Source: Salimicrobium album
GTDB taxonomy: Bacteria; Bacillota; Bacilli; Bacillales; Halobacillaceae
Length of the DNA: 64,000 bases
Direction of reading: 5' to 3'
NCBI RefSeq assembly: GCF_900107115.1
Contig: NZ_FNOS01000001.1
Location: 372,001-436,000, forward strand
Shown here: positions 1-7,946 of the stretch, one piece after another
Layout: each line of letters begins with the position of its first letter
How positions within the stretch are numbered: the first letter of the stretch is position 1
Notes under the pieces: generated by a model
Database searches by the model: none
Seen by the model: the letters and a program-made list of their open reading frames with translations, nothing else
Told to the model about the DNA's origin: nothing
Translations under genes and position numbers: made by a program

Positions 1-2
1 TT

Positions 3-314
3 ATTACACTGGTCGTTATCGCCATCTTTTTCATTACGTCGGCAGACTCGGCTACGTTCGTTCTCGGCATGCTTTCATCCGAAGGCTCCCTTGAACCCGG
101 CGGACGTGTAAAAATCATATGGGGTCTCACACTTTCTGCCATGGCAGCGATTATCACTTACTTCGGAGGGACCCAGGGCCTGCAGAACGTTCTCATAATA
201 GCTGCCTTCCCTTTTTCCATCGTTGTACTTATGATGGGATATTCCTTCTATAAAGCTGCCAGTCGGGAAGTTTCCCCGAAAAGAAAGAGAAAGAAAGAAA
301 ATAAAGCTGTATGA
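3..314 (+). CDS. BCCT family osmolyte transporter, C-terminal fragment
   Basis: The reading frame is open from the window edge, so this is only the last ~103 codons of a longer gene. It contains FITSADSATFVLGML, the hallmark of the C-terminal membrane helices of betaine-choline-carnitine transporters (OpuD/BetL type), followed by two more hydrophobic helices and a short basic cytoplasmic tail (SPKRKRKKENK). Such carriers import glycine betaine or related compatible solutes with sodium and often sense osmotic stress through the charged tail. The substrate cannot be told from this part. An intrinsic terminator follows directly. Confidence 0.85.
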   Translation: MTLVVIAIFFITSADSATFVLGMLSSEGSLEPGGRVKIIWGLTLSAMAAIITYFGGTQGLQNVLIIAAFPFSIVVLMMGYSFYKAASREVSPKRKRKKENKAV

Positions 315-320
315 TAAGGA

Positions 321-367
321 AAACATGCCTGATCTCCCGCCGCAAAAGCGAGGTCAGGCATGTTTTA
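321..367 (+). terminator. Intrinsic terminator after BCCT gene
   Basis: Arms at 321-336 and 350-365 form a 16-bp stem with one G-U pair, and the right arm ends in TTTT. It separates the BCCT gene from the LysR gene. Confidence 0.75.
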
Positions 368-418
368 TGCCTACTGTGATACAATTTTACATAAAACTTG
401 GAGAAAACAGGTGAATCT

Positions 419-1309
419 ATGGATATCAGACATCTTACGTACTTTATTGAAGTCACCCGGTTCGAAAGCTTCACACGCGCTGCGGAGCATTTGTACGTGA
501 CTCAACCCACCATCAGCAAAATGATCAAAAACCTCGAAACGGAGCTGGGCGTCGAACTGTTTGACCGGTCCCGTAAACAGCTGGTACTTACTGATGCCGG
601 ACGGGCCATTTATGACAAAGCGAAAACGATAGTAAAAGCTTCCGAAAACCTGCAGACGGAACTCGATGACCTGATAGGTCTGCAGAAAGGGCACATAAGA
701 ATCGGTCTCCCTCCGATTCTTGATGCAGAGTTATTCATCGGAATCCTCGGAGAGTTCCATCAGTTGCATCCGCGCATCACTTTCGAGCTGATTGAAAATG
801 GCACGAAAAAAATCGAAGAGGATATCCTTAATGAGCACCTCGATGCAGGTATAGCCGTGCTTCCCCCGCAGGAAGAGGAATTCGACACCTTCTCTTTTAT
901 CAAAGAAGAGTTGAAAGCGGTTCTTCCCGCTTCCCACCCTCTGGCCGGGAGGAAAAGAATAGACCTGGAGGAGCTGAAGGATGACGATTTCATCACTTTC
1001 AACAGAGATTTCGCCCTGTATGAGCGTATCCACGATGCATGCCTGTCGGCAGGGTTTGTTCCGAAAACTATTTCGGAGACGTCCCAATGGGATTTCATCG
1101 GTAAAATGATCACTTCAGGGCTCGGTATTTCCATATTGCCCTATAGTGTCGCTAATTTACTGAAAGAAGACCTCCGGCTCGTCAAGATCCGCAACCCTTC
1201 CCTCGAGTGGAACGTCGGTCTTATATGGAGAAAGAACCACTATTTATCTTACGCTACCAGAGAGTGGCTCCGTTTCACTCAGGAAAGACTTATCGAAAAC
1301 TCCTCCTGA
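419..1309 (+). CDS. LysR family transcriptional regulator (CidR/YwbI-like)
   Basis: A 296-residue LysR regulator. Residues 1-60 hold the winged helix-turn-helix (MDIRHLTYFIEV... then VTQPTISKMIKNLE), followed by a periplasmic-binding-like effector domain from about residue 90. ATG 419 is preferred over the upstream TTG 398 because it starts at the canonical MDIRHL and has AGGTG five to six bases upstream. The effector-domain stretch ELIENGTKKIEEDILN resembles regulators of cidAB/lrgAB-type operons (CidR, B. subtilis YwbI), and an lrgAB pair lies at 13.0-14.1 kb, but the link is inference. It is monocistronic, with terminators on both sides. Effector unknown. Confidence 0.85.
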   Translation: MDIRHLTYFIEVTRFESFTRAAEHLYVTQPTISKMIKNLETELGVELFDRSRKQLVLTDAGRAIYDKAKTIVKASENLQTELDDLIGLQKGHIRIGLPPILDAELFIGILGEFHQLHPRITFELIENGTKKIEEDILNEHLDAGIAVLPPQEEEFDTFSFIKEELKAVLPASHPLAGRKRIDLEELKDDDFITFNRDFALYERIHDACLSAGFVPKTISETSQWDFIGKMITSGLGISILPYSVANLLKEDLRLVKIRNPSLEWNVGLIWRKNHYLSYATREWLRFTQERLIENSS

Positions 1310-1325
1310 ACATACGGTATATCTG

Positions 1326-1371
1326 ACGGATAGGAGAGACATCGAATTGATTTCTCTCCTGTCCGTTTTTT
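1326..1371 (+). terminator. Intrinsic terminator after LysR gene
   Basis: A 14-bp stem (1326-1339 with 1353-1366, one mismatch) is followed directly by a run of T to 1371. Confidence 0.8.
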
Positions 1372-1537
1372 CGTGCTCTAATTCACGGCTTTCATTCCTG
1401 ACACACATGGATGAAAACATTTTCATAGACATTATCTATGTGACAGATGATATATTTCTATTTCACTTTCCCCCGGAAACGGGCGTACACTTGGTTTATC
1501 AACAAATTGACCAAACAGGAAAGAAGGAATGAATCAT

Positions 1538-2068
1538 ATGGAAACGAAACATCCAAAAGAAAGTTTAATCGTAAATACCGATCAGGTGATGATCAATGAC
1601 CTGAATAATTATAATACACTTTTCGGCGGGACTCTTATGAAAAAATTGGACAATAACGCAACACTCTCCGCCCGCAGATATGCCCGGGCTAAAGAATGTG
1701 TCACTGCCTCGACGGATTCCATCGACTTTCTTCACCCGATACATCAGTCGGACTCTGTCTGTGTCGAATCATACGTTTCTTATACAGGCAACAAGTCGAT
1801 GGAAATCTTCTGTAAAGTCATTGCGGAAGATATGATTACCGGAGAGCGTCGCATGGCGGCAACGGCATTCCTTACTTTCGTTGCCCTCGACGACAACAAA
1901 AAGCCGATAACCGTGCCTCGTCTCGTTCCGGAAACCGAAGAAGAAAAGTTTCTTTATGAATCCGGGAAAGAAAGAGCGGAACGCCGCCGTATAAGAAAAC
2001 AGCACAGTAAGGAACTTACTGAAATAATCGGTCTCGAGAAACCATGGGAAAAAGGGGTGCACGTATAA
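1538..2068 (+). CDS. Acyl-CoA thioesterase, hotdog fold (YkhA-like)
   Basis: A 176-residue single-hotdog acyl-CoA hydrolase of the cytosolic BACH/YkhA type. Visible features are the N-terminal segment NDLNNYNTLFGGTLMKKLD, which carries the catalytic Asn/Asp region and the GG turn, and the central strand TASTDSIDFLHPIHQSDSV typical of the hotdog sheet. It should hydrolyse acyl-CoA to free fatty acid and CoA; chain-length preference cannot be read. The start is chosen at ATG 1538, nine bases after GAAGGA; an in-frame ATG at 1529 abuts that Shine-Dalgarno but has AGGAA upstream, so it remains possible. The stop overlaps the start of the next gene (TAATG), implying translational coupling. Confidence 0.8.
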   Translation: METKHPKESLIVNTDQVMINDLNNYNTLFGGTLMKKLDNNATLSARRYARAKECVTASTDSIDFLHPIHQSDSVCVESYVSYTGNKSMEIFCKVIAEDMITGERRMAATAFLTFVALDDNKKPITVPRLVPETEEEKFLYESGKERAERRRIRKQHSKELTEIIGLEKPWEKGVHV

Positions 2069-2442
2069 TGACACACATGGTGGCAGGATTGAACCAGTTA
2101 TATAAAGTGAAAAGAGATGTTGACGACCTCCAGCGGGCCTATCCCGACCTTGGTGAACAGCTCGTACACGTAGTCAGCCTGACAAGACAACTGCAGTTGA
2201 AATACGGTTATATGGCATCTCTCATAAAGAATGAAGAACTGCCGAAATATGCCCCTAAATTTCTCCGTACTTCCATACTGAGTCTGTATCAGGAGGAAGT
2301 GCAGAAACTGAAGGAGCATCCTGACATCGACGAACTGAAACAGCTGCTGAAAAAATACGAAAACATCAGTGATTCCACTGTCTTCCTTATGATTCTCGGT
2401 GCCAAACCTGAACTGCTGCAGGGCTCCGTCATTATGAATTGA
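2068..2442 (+). CDS. Hypothetical protein, cotranscribed with thioesterase
   Basis: A 124-residue soluble protein rich in Leu, Lys and Gln with predicted amphipathic helices and no membrane segment; I recognise no family. It starts at ATG 2068, overlapping the stop of the thioesterase gene by one base, with AAAGGGGTG upstream. The tight coupling suggests a common expression unit, but not a shared function. A strong terminator lies just downstream. The start upstream at 2044 lies inside the preceding gene and lacks a good Shine-Dalgarno. Confidence 0.65.
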   Translation: MTHMVAGLNQLYKVKRDVDDLQRAYPDLGEQLVHVVSLTRQLQLKYGYMASLIKNEELPKYAPKFLRTSILSLYQEEVQKLKEHPDIDELKQLLKKYENISDSTVFLMILGAKPELLQGSVIMN

Positions 2443-2450
2443 TCTCCATC

Positions 2451-2489
2451 CGAAAAGCCCGGATCTCTCTTTGAGACCCGGGCTTTTCG
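2451..2489. terminator. Bidirectional terminator between hypothetical gene and topB
   Basis: A perfect 12-bp stem (2451-2462 with 2478-2489) sits between two converging genes. It can stop transcription from both sides; the arms end in A/T-rich tracts. Confidence 0.75.
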
Positions 2490-2493
2490 CAAC

Positions 2494-4638
2494 TCATTTT
2501 GTTTTATCTTTGGCAGGGACGCCGAAATCGAATTTGATATTGTAATCCTCATCCAGCGTCAGTGCTGTACTGAACGTTTTCTTATTTTTGCTTTTGAACC
2601 CTTTCAGCACTTTCGTTTTTTTCTTTTCACACAATGTTTTTATCATGTTTTCCGTAAGCGTTTTTCCAGCAAGACGTTTCGGGAAGGTTACTTTGCATCC
2701 ATCTTTATAACCGGAACAGGCATAAAACTTATAACGGTCCACGATTGCCCCGGTCTTACAGGACGGGCAGGTGACGATGGGTTCGTTCCATTTCTTCTTC
2801 GTTTCTCCGATATCTCTCAGCTGGACTTTTTCAAGGGAGGAAGGAGCTTCTTTCATCAGCTTTCTGATGAACTTTTCCGTATTATCTATGAAGGTCTGTT
2901 TCGAACCTTCCCCCTCACCGATTTTCCGTAAGTACGCTTCCCATTTTGCAGTCATGGACGGACTGGATAGAAGCGTCCCTTCGATGGCCTCACACAGCAT
3001 AATTCCTTTATCAGTAATGGCCACGTTGTTTTTCGTAACGGAAATATAATTCTGTTTCTTGATCGTCTCGATGATACCCGACCTGGTCGCTTCTGTACCT
3101 AGTCCTTCCACTTCTTTCAGTATTTCTACATCTTCCTCATCTTCCACCGTCTTTCCGGCAGTTTTCATCATCGTGATCAGCTGTCCTTCGGTATAAGGTT
3201 TTGGCGGCTGAGTCATACTTTCTTTTATATGGACCTCGGCTTCCGGTTCTTCCCCTTCTTTTACCTCCGGCAGCATTTCTTCTTTTCTCTTCTGTTTCGG
3301 AAACAGCTCTTTCCAGCCTGCATCCACTTCCCTTTTGCCTGTGGAAAAGAACACGAGGCCATGAACATCTGTATGAATTTTCGTTTCTTCATATACATGA
3401 TTTCTATGAAACATACCGAGTGTCACAGCGAGCACTTCGTTGTAAATGTTCTTTTCTTCCCGGCGGAGTCCTTCCAGTTTCTTCGCCGTCGGGGTTGTTT
3501 TAGTCGGTATGATCGCATAGTGTTCTTCTACTTTCGCCCCGTTCACGTATCGTTTATCAGGCCTTAATGTAGCCGGTGTGAAGCTGCTTCCAAGTACTTG
3601 TTGATAATCATCCACCTTCTTCACTAAGTAATTGAACTCGCCCTGTGTGATGAAATTACAGTCCGTTCTCGGATAGGACAACAGTTTCTTCTCGTAAAGC
3701 TGCTGGGCGATTTTCAGGACTTTGGCAGGAGGGTATTTCCACATACGATTCGCCACGCTTTGAAGAGTGGATAAAGAATGTAGCTTAGGCGATCTGATAC
3801 GCTTTTCCTTCTTGTCCACTTTCCGTACTGTACCTCTGTACGTATCTTCTTCTTTAAGACTGTGCTCCTCCATGAGCGCCTGCACTTTCGCTTTGTCTTT
3901 CTCCTTTATTTTGGCAAGACCTTTGTATGTCCCCTTCTTTGCCTTAAACGAGCCTTCTATCTGGTAGAAAGGTTCCGGAACGAATTCTTCGATTTCTTTG
4001 TGCCGCTGGTAAATAAGATAGACGGTCGGAGACTGGACCCGGCCGATGGATAAGTGACTGCCGAACCCTTTTTTCTGGAGATGCAACGTAAAAAGCCGGC
4101 TTGCATTCATTCCGACGAGCCAGTCACTGATCTGTCTCGCTTTCGCTTCTTCAAACATACGTCTGTCTTTCTCATTATTCTGCAACTGACGGAACCCTTC
4201 CCTCACTTCGTCTTTCTCGAGGGAGTTGATCCACAGACGTTTCACAGGCTTTTTCACACCTGTCAGTGTGTAGATACTGTAAAAAATATTCGATCCTTCC
4301 CGGTCCACATCGGCAGCATTCACAATGACATCCGCCTGCTTAAACAGCTGTTTCACCGCCTGGAACTGTTCCCACTTTCCTTTCGCCACTTTCTCCTGGA
4401 ATATTTCCGGTACTATCGGCAGCTCCTCAAGCTTCCATTTCTTCCATTCTTTCCTGTAATCCTGCGGTTCTTTAAGTTCCACAAGATGGCCCACTCCCCA
4501 CGTAATGGTGGCACCCTCCGGAAAAATGGGATCCGGTTTAAGCTGAATATGTGTTTTCGTTTTGGTTTGAACAGAAAAAGCTTCCGCGTACGCTTTCGCC
4601 TGGGAAGGTTTTTCCGCTAAAATGACGACTTTAGTCAT
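2494..4638 (-). CDS. topB: DNA topoisomerase III
   Basis: A 714-residue type IA topoisomerase. The TOPRIM domain opens with VVILAEKPSQAKAYAEA (Glu9) and carries the metal-binding DVDREG at residues 110-115. The catalytic tyrosine is Tyr322 in SYPRTDC. A C-terminal part around residue 640 has CPSC and later Cys residues of a zinc-ribbon-like element, followed by a topoisomerase III-type C-terminal module. It relaxes negative supercoils and decatenates replication and recombination intermediates by single-strand passage. Length fits the B. subtilis TopB class. It is monocistronic. Confidence 0.96.
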   Translation of the reverse strand: MTKVVILAEKPSQAKAYAEAFSVQTKTKTHIQLKPDPIFPEGATITWGVGHLVELKEPQDYRKEWKKWKLEELPIVPEIFQEKVAKGKWEQFQAVKQLFKQADVIVNAADVDREGSNIFYSIYTLTGVKKPVKRLWINSLEKDEVREGFRQLQNNEKDRRMFEEAKARQISDWLVGMNASRLFTLHLQKKGFGSHLSIGRVQSPTVYLIYQRHKEIEEFVPEPFYQIEGSFKAKKGTYKGLAKIKEKDKAKVQALMEEHSLKEEDTYRGTVRKVDKKEKRIRSPKLHSLSTLQSVANRMWKYPPAKVLKIAQQLYEKKLLSYPRTDCNFITQGEFNYLVKKVDDYQQVLGSSFTPATLRPDKRYVNGAKVEEHYAIIPTKTTPTAKKLEGLRREEKNIYNEVLAVTLGMFHRNHVYEETKIHTDVHGLVFFSTGKREVDAGWKELFPKQKRKEEMLPEVKEGEEPEAEVHIKESMTQPPKPYTEGQLITMMKTAGKTVEDEEDVEILKEVEGLGTEATRSGIIETIKKQNYISVTKNNVAITDKGIMLCEAIEGTLLSSPSMTAKWEAYLRKIGEGEGSKQTFIDNTEKFIRKLMKEAPSSLEKVQLRDIGETKKKWNEPIVTCPSCKTGAIVDRYKFYACSGYKDGCKVTFPKRLAGKTLTENMIKTLCEKKKTKVLKGFKSKNKKTFSTALTLDEDYNIKFDFGVPAKDKTK

Positions 4639-4733
4639 CGGCCGGTCACGTCCTTTCTTTTCTAAAGATATCTTCTTTCCGTTAAAAAATCAAGAACGTA
4701 CGTTTGCAGGAATATTGGTTGGACGGGTCGAAA

Positions 4734-4763
4734 TAAAAAAGCTGCCGGAAAGATCCGGCAAGC
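4734..4763 (-). terminator. Intrinsic terminator after phosphoesterase gene
   Basis: The stem gctgccgga/tccggcaagc with an AAGA loop is followed, read on the minus strand, by a run of seven T. It lies directly behind the stop of the phosphoesterase gene. Confidence 0.75.
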
Positions 4764-4766
4764 TCA

Positions 4767-5474
4767 TTATAGTGAACCGCTTCTATAAACATCCGCGACC
4801 AGATCGGCCTGGGGATAGTCGTTCTCATACAATTTATTCACTGCTTCTTCAACATCATAAGAAACTTTGCGGAGTTCCGTACTGTTTTCGCTCACTATCA
4901 GATAAGAAGCACGTGGATCGTTATCGAACGGTAAGCCCACACTGCCGGTATTCGCAATCACTTTTCCCTCGAGAGGACGTACATAAGGCAAGTGAATATG
5001 GCCATACAGATAAACATCGGCTTCTTTCTTATCGAAATATTCTTCTTTCACCTGCTCTTCGGGAGTATCGGGTTTCACTACATCAAACAGGCTGTCCGGC
5101 GTCGCATGAACGCAGTATACGTCCTTCTCACCGATAGTTTCCGTTACACTTTCCGGCAAGTTTTTAAGATAGGAGATATCCTCTTCCGTAAGCTTATCCG
5201 CCACCCATTCTCTTTCTTCCCTCATCATTTTAATATTCTTCTCCGGCACTTCTCCGTCCCGCACGCCGCGGGTAATCCAGGCGTCTGCATTACCTTTAAT
5301 GACCGGAGCATCGAGATTTCGTATAAGATCCAGCGACTTCTTCGGTTCCGGGCCCCGGTAACAGAGATCACCGAGCATAACTACACGGTCTGCCCCCTGA
5401 CGTTTTATATCTTCCAGTACCGCCTGCAGTGCTGTAGCGTTTCCGTGAATGTCTGCAATGAATGCCGTTTTCAT
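4767..5474 (-). CDS. Metallophosphoesterase family protein (YfcE/MJ0936-like)
   Basis: A 235-residue calcineurin-like phosphoesterase. All metal-binding blocks are present in order: D8-x-H10 in FIADIHGN, GDLCYRGP, GNADAW, an isolated H in VHATPD, and GHIHLPY near residue 160, followed by NTGSVGLP typical of this subfamily. Members are dimetal phosphodiesterases or phosphatases of uncertain physiological substrate. It stands alone with its own terminator. The exact substrate cannot be predicted. Confidence 0.85.
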   Translation of the reverse strand: MKTAFIADIHGNATALQAVLEDIKRQGADRVVMLGDLCYRGPEPKKSLDLIRNLDAPVIKGNADAWITRGVRDGEVPEKNIKMMREEREWVADKLTEEDISYLKNLPESVTETIGEKDVYCVHATPDSLFDVVKPDTPEEQVKEEYFDKKEADVYLYGHIHLPYVRPLEGKVIANTGSVGLPFDNDPRASYLIVSENSTELRKVSYDVEEAVNKLYENDYPQADLVADVYRSGSL

Positions 5475-5741
5475 AAGAAACTCCTTTCTCTCTTCTTCGC
5501 CACTTATTTTATGAAAGAACAGGTACTATCGTAGTCCCCTTCGTTCGCAATAAAATTTTAATTAAATTGCAGAAAACCCTTGAGAGATGAGGGAATACTG
5601 AAGCGACTCTGTTTTCATTTTTCGTATAATACTATTGCGAAACTGTACTATCACTTTGGGCCCGCCCAACGTCGTGCAACACTGTGTTTCAATTTCTTTC
5701 AATACTGACGGCTAAATCATTCCTTACTTTAGCACAATAAT
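5475..5741. other. Intergenic region, no clear gene
   Basis: The 267 bases between the phosphoesterase and HxlR genes are A/T-rich. A TATAAT lies at 5625-5630 on the plus strand but without a convincing -35 box, and no terminator or conserved RNA fold is obvious. Confidence 0.4.
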
Positions 5742-6080
5742 TCACGCTCTCTCCTTCTTCATTTGAGCATGTTTCTCCCCCCACTCATGCATCGCCTCCA
5801 GAATCGGCTGCAACTCTTTACCATACTCGGTAATCGAATACTCCACTTTCGGCGGAATCTCCGGATAGACTTTCCTGTCCACAATCCCTTCCGCTTCCAA
5901 TTCTCTCAATTGCTTCGTCAGCATCTTCTGAGTAATTTCGGGGATTTCCCGCTTCAATTCACTGAACCTCTGTGTTCCTTCTTTCATCAGATGGAGCAGA
6001 ATAATCGGTTTCCATTTCCCCACCAATATCCCGATAGCTTCCTGGACCTGACATTGATCCGGTTTAATATGTTCGTTCAT
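5742..6080 (-). CDS. HxlR family transcriptional regulator
   Basis: A 112-residue HxlR (YodB/HypR/CatR class) winged-helix regulator. The start at 6080 gives MNEHIKPDQC with GGAGGG upstream; the longer frame to 6161 runs through the operator region and is unlikely. The conserved N-terminal Cys (residue 10), redox-sensing in YodB and HypR, is present, followed by the family core (GILVGKWKPIILLHLM, RFSELKREIPEITQKMLTKQLRELE). It is divergent from a flavin monooxygenase/FMN reductase pair and probably represses that pair and itself. The inducer could be an electrophile or quinone, by family analogy only. Confidence 0.88.
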   Translation of the reverse strand: MNEHIKPDQCQVQEAIGILVGKWKPIILLHLMKEGTQRFSELKREIPEITQKMLTKQLRELEAEGIVDRKVYPEIPPKVEYSITEYGKELQPILEAMHEWGEKHAQMKKERA

Positions 6081-6096
6081 CGCTGTGCCCTCCATA

Positions 6097-6114
6097 AGTA
6101 TCATCAATGATACT
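6097..6114. promoter_or_regulatory. Candidate HxlR operator 1
   Basis: A perfect inverted repeat AGTATCA-TCAA-TGATACT lies between the divergent hxlR and monooxygenase genes. Size and A/T-rich dyad symmetry fit HxlR-family operators. Binding is inferred. Confidence 0.6.
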
Positions 6115-6125
6115 ATCTTACTTGA

Positions 6126-6137
6126 AAGTACGTACTT
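6126..6137. promoter_or_regulatory. Candidate HxlR operator 2 (AAGTACGTACTT)
   Basis: A perfect 12-bp palindrome lies 11 bases from operator 1 in the same divergent region. The same word with one change (AAGTATGTACTT) occurs upstream of the SDR gene at 14232-14243, hinting at a shared regulator. Confidence 0.5.
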
Positions 6138-6201
6138 CTCATTCATTCTGTTATCCCTCATACTAACATTAGAAACATGAAAAGAGAAAGGTGAGTTTTT
6201 G

Positions 6202-7254
6202 ATGAAATATGGATTGGACCCTTCGAATGGATTAGAATTCGGATTATATACCCTCGGTGATCATTTGCCGAACCCGTCGACCGGCGAGCGTATCCCGGCG
6301 TCCCAACGACTCAACGAAATCATTGAATTATCACAGCTTGCCGAACAGGCGGGTATCGACTTTTTCAGTGTCGGAGAGAGTCACCAGGACTATTTCACGA
6401 CCCAGGCACACTCCGTAGTGCTCGGCGCCATCGCTCAGGCAACGGAAAAAATAAAAATAGCCAGTTCCTCCACGATTATAAGTACCCTCGATCCGGTGCG
6501 TGTCTTCGAAGATTTCGCAACGATCGACTTGATTTCAGGTGGACGTACCGAACTGATTGCGGGGAGAGCCTCCCGCACCGGAAACTTCGAGCTCCTCGGT
6601 TACAGCCTGAAAGATTATGAGGAACTTTACGAAGAAAAATTCAATCTTCTGCGTCAAATCAATGAACAGGAAGTGCTTAACTGGAGCGGGAATTTCCGTG
6701 CCCCACTTAGAGATGCACACATTCTCCCACGCCCGATGCACGGGGAACTTCCAATCTGGCGTGCCGTCGGCGGACACCCGGCAAGTGCGATGAAAGCCGG
6801 GTACGAAGGCGTGCCGATGTTCTTTGCCGCGCTTGGAGGTCCTGTCTCCACTTTCAAAAATACCGTGGACACCTTCCGACAGGCAGCGGCTCAGGGCGGC
6901 CACAACCCGGATGAACTCCCGGTCTCTATGGCAGGGTTTTTCTATCCTGGCGAAACGACGCAGGAAGCGTTACGCGAATCGTATCCATTTTTCAACGAAG
7001 GCATGAAGAAAACGAACGGACACGGTTTCTCGAAGCAGATGTTTGCCCAAGGTGCAGATCCCAGAAGCGTCATGAACGTCGGAAGTCCGCAGCAAATCAT
7101 CGAAAAAATCCTTTACCAGCACGAAACATTCGGTCATCAGCGTTACATTGCGCAAATGGACTTCGGTGGCGTCCCATTTGAAAAATTGAAGAAAAACATC
7201 GACATGATCGGTGAAAAGATTCTTCCGGAAGTGAAGAAGCATACTAAAAAGTGA
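6202..7254 (+). CDS. LLM class flavin-dependent monooxygenase
   Basis: A 350-residue bacterial luciferase-like TIM-barrel oxidoreductase. It carries the family elements LEFGLYTLGDH at the N-terminus, DFFSVGESHQDYFTTQAH, the segment ASSSTIISTLDPVRVFEDFATIDLISGGR, and PIWRAVGGHPASA. Such enzymes use reduced FMN and O2 to oxygenate a small organic substrate; the substrate cannot be deduced. ATG 6202 is preferred (one codon after a TTG), with AAAGGTGAG upstream. An FMN reductase gene follows after 12 bases, so the two form a two-component monooxygenase. It is divergent from hxlR, which likely controls it. Confidence 0.87.
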   Translation: MKYGLDPSNGLEFGLYTLGDHLPNPSTGERIPASQRLNEIIELSQLAEQAGIDFFSVGESHQDYFTTQAHSVVLGAIAQATEKIKIASSSTIISTLDPVRVFEDFATIDLISGGRTELIAGRASRTGNFELLGYSLKDYEELYEEKFNLLRQINEQEVLNWSGNFRAPLRDAHILPRPMHGELPIWRAVGGHPASAMKAGYEGVPMFFAALGGPVSTFKNTVDTFRQAAAQGGHNPDELPVSMAGFFYPGETTQEALRESYPFFNEGMKKTNGHGFSKQMFAQGADPRSVMNVGSPQQIIEKILYQHETFGHQRYIAQMDFGGVPFEKLKKNIDMIGEKILPEVKKHTKK

Positions 7255-7266
7255 GGAGGAACCCGG

Positions 7267-7833
7267 ATGCGAATTGTAGGTCTCGCCGGCTCCAAAGTCG
7301 GCTCTAAAACGAGAACAGCGATGGATTATGTGAAAGAATCAGTGGAACGTCAGTATCCGGACCATACGTTCACCCTGATCGATCTCAGTGATAACGATGT
7401 CGAGTTCAGTGACGGGAGAAACTATCTGGACTATAAAGGAGACACGGGATACGTTGCGCAAACAATTATGGAAGCGGACGCTGTCCTCATCGGCACTCCT
7501 ATCTTTCAGGCGTCGATTCCGGCCACACTTAAAAACATTTTCGACCTTCTTCCTCAGGACGGACTAGAAGGGAAAATTGTCAGCATATACGCTACCGCAG
7601 GATCGGACAAACACTTTCTGATTCCGGAACAGCAGCTGAAGCCGATTCTTGGCTATATGAAAGCGCAGATTGTGCAGACGTACGTATTCCTGAACGACGA
7701 AGATTTTCTCAATAAGAAAATTATCAGTGATGATGTTTTCTTCCGACTCGACCGTCTCGTCGAAGATACCATGGTGCTCACAGAAACATACCGCCAAATC
7801 AGGGAAGCGGAGGATGCAAAATACGACTTTTGA
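7267..7833 (+). CDS. NAD(P)H-dependent FMN reductase
   Basis: A 188-residue flavodoxin-like reductase of the FMN_red family (SsuE/YwqN type). The N-terminal phosphate-binding loop GLAGSKVGSKTRTAM and the segment GTPIFQASIPATLKNIFDLLP around residues 79-99 mark the FMN site. It should supply reduced flavin to the luciferase-like monooxygenase encoded 12 bases upstream. A GAGGAGG ribosome binding site spans the gap. The unit ends at an intrinsic terminator. Confidence 0.86.
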   Translation: MRIVGLAGSKVGSKTRTAMDYVKESVERQYPDHTFTLIDLSDNDVEFSDGRNYLDYKGDTGYVAQTIMEADAVLIGTPIFQASIPATLKNIFDLLPQDGLEGKIVSIYATAGSDKHFLIPEQQLKPILGYMKAQIVQTYVFLNDEDFLNKKIISDDVFFRLDRLVEDTMVLTETYRQIREAEDAKYDF

Positions 7834-7838
7834 ATAGG

Positions 7839-7872
7839 AAAAACGACCAGACGCTTAGCCTGGTCGTTTTTT
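7839..7872 (+). terminator. Intrinsic terminator of the monooxygenase/reductase operon
   Basis: An 11-bp perfect stem (7840-7850 with 7860-7870) with a nine-base loop is followed by T residues. Confidence 0.85.
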
Positions 7873-7946
7873 ATCCTGATTCAGAGGAAAGTCCAATCAT
7901 TAATCAGAAGGAACCGCCCCTTCACAGGAACGGTTCCTCCTCTAAA

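Noticed and set aside
4054-4620. 188-codon plus-strand frame antisense to topB
   Set aside because: The topB motifs are unmistakable on the minus strand; this frame is Phe/Arg/His-rich noise.
7909-7938. Terminator behind UPF0182
   Set aside because: AGGAACCG/CGGTTCCT pairs but no T-run follows on the minus strand, so I kept it only as a note.
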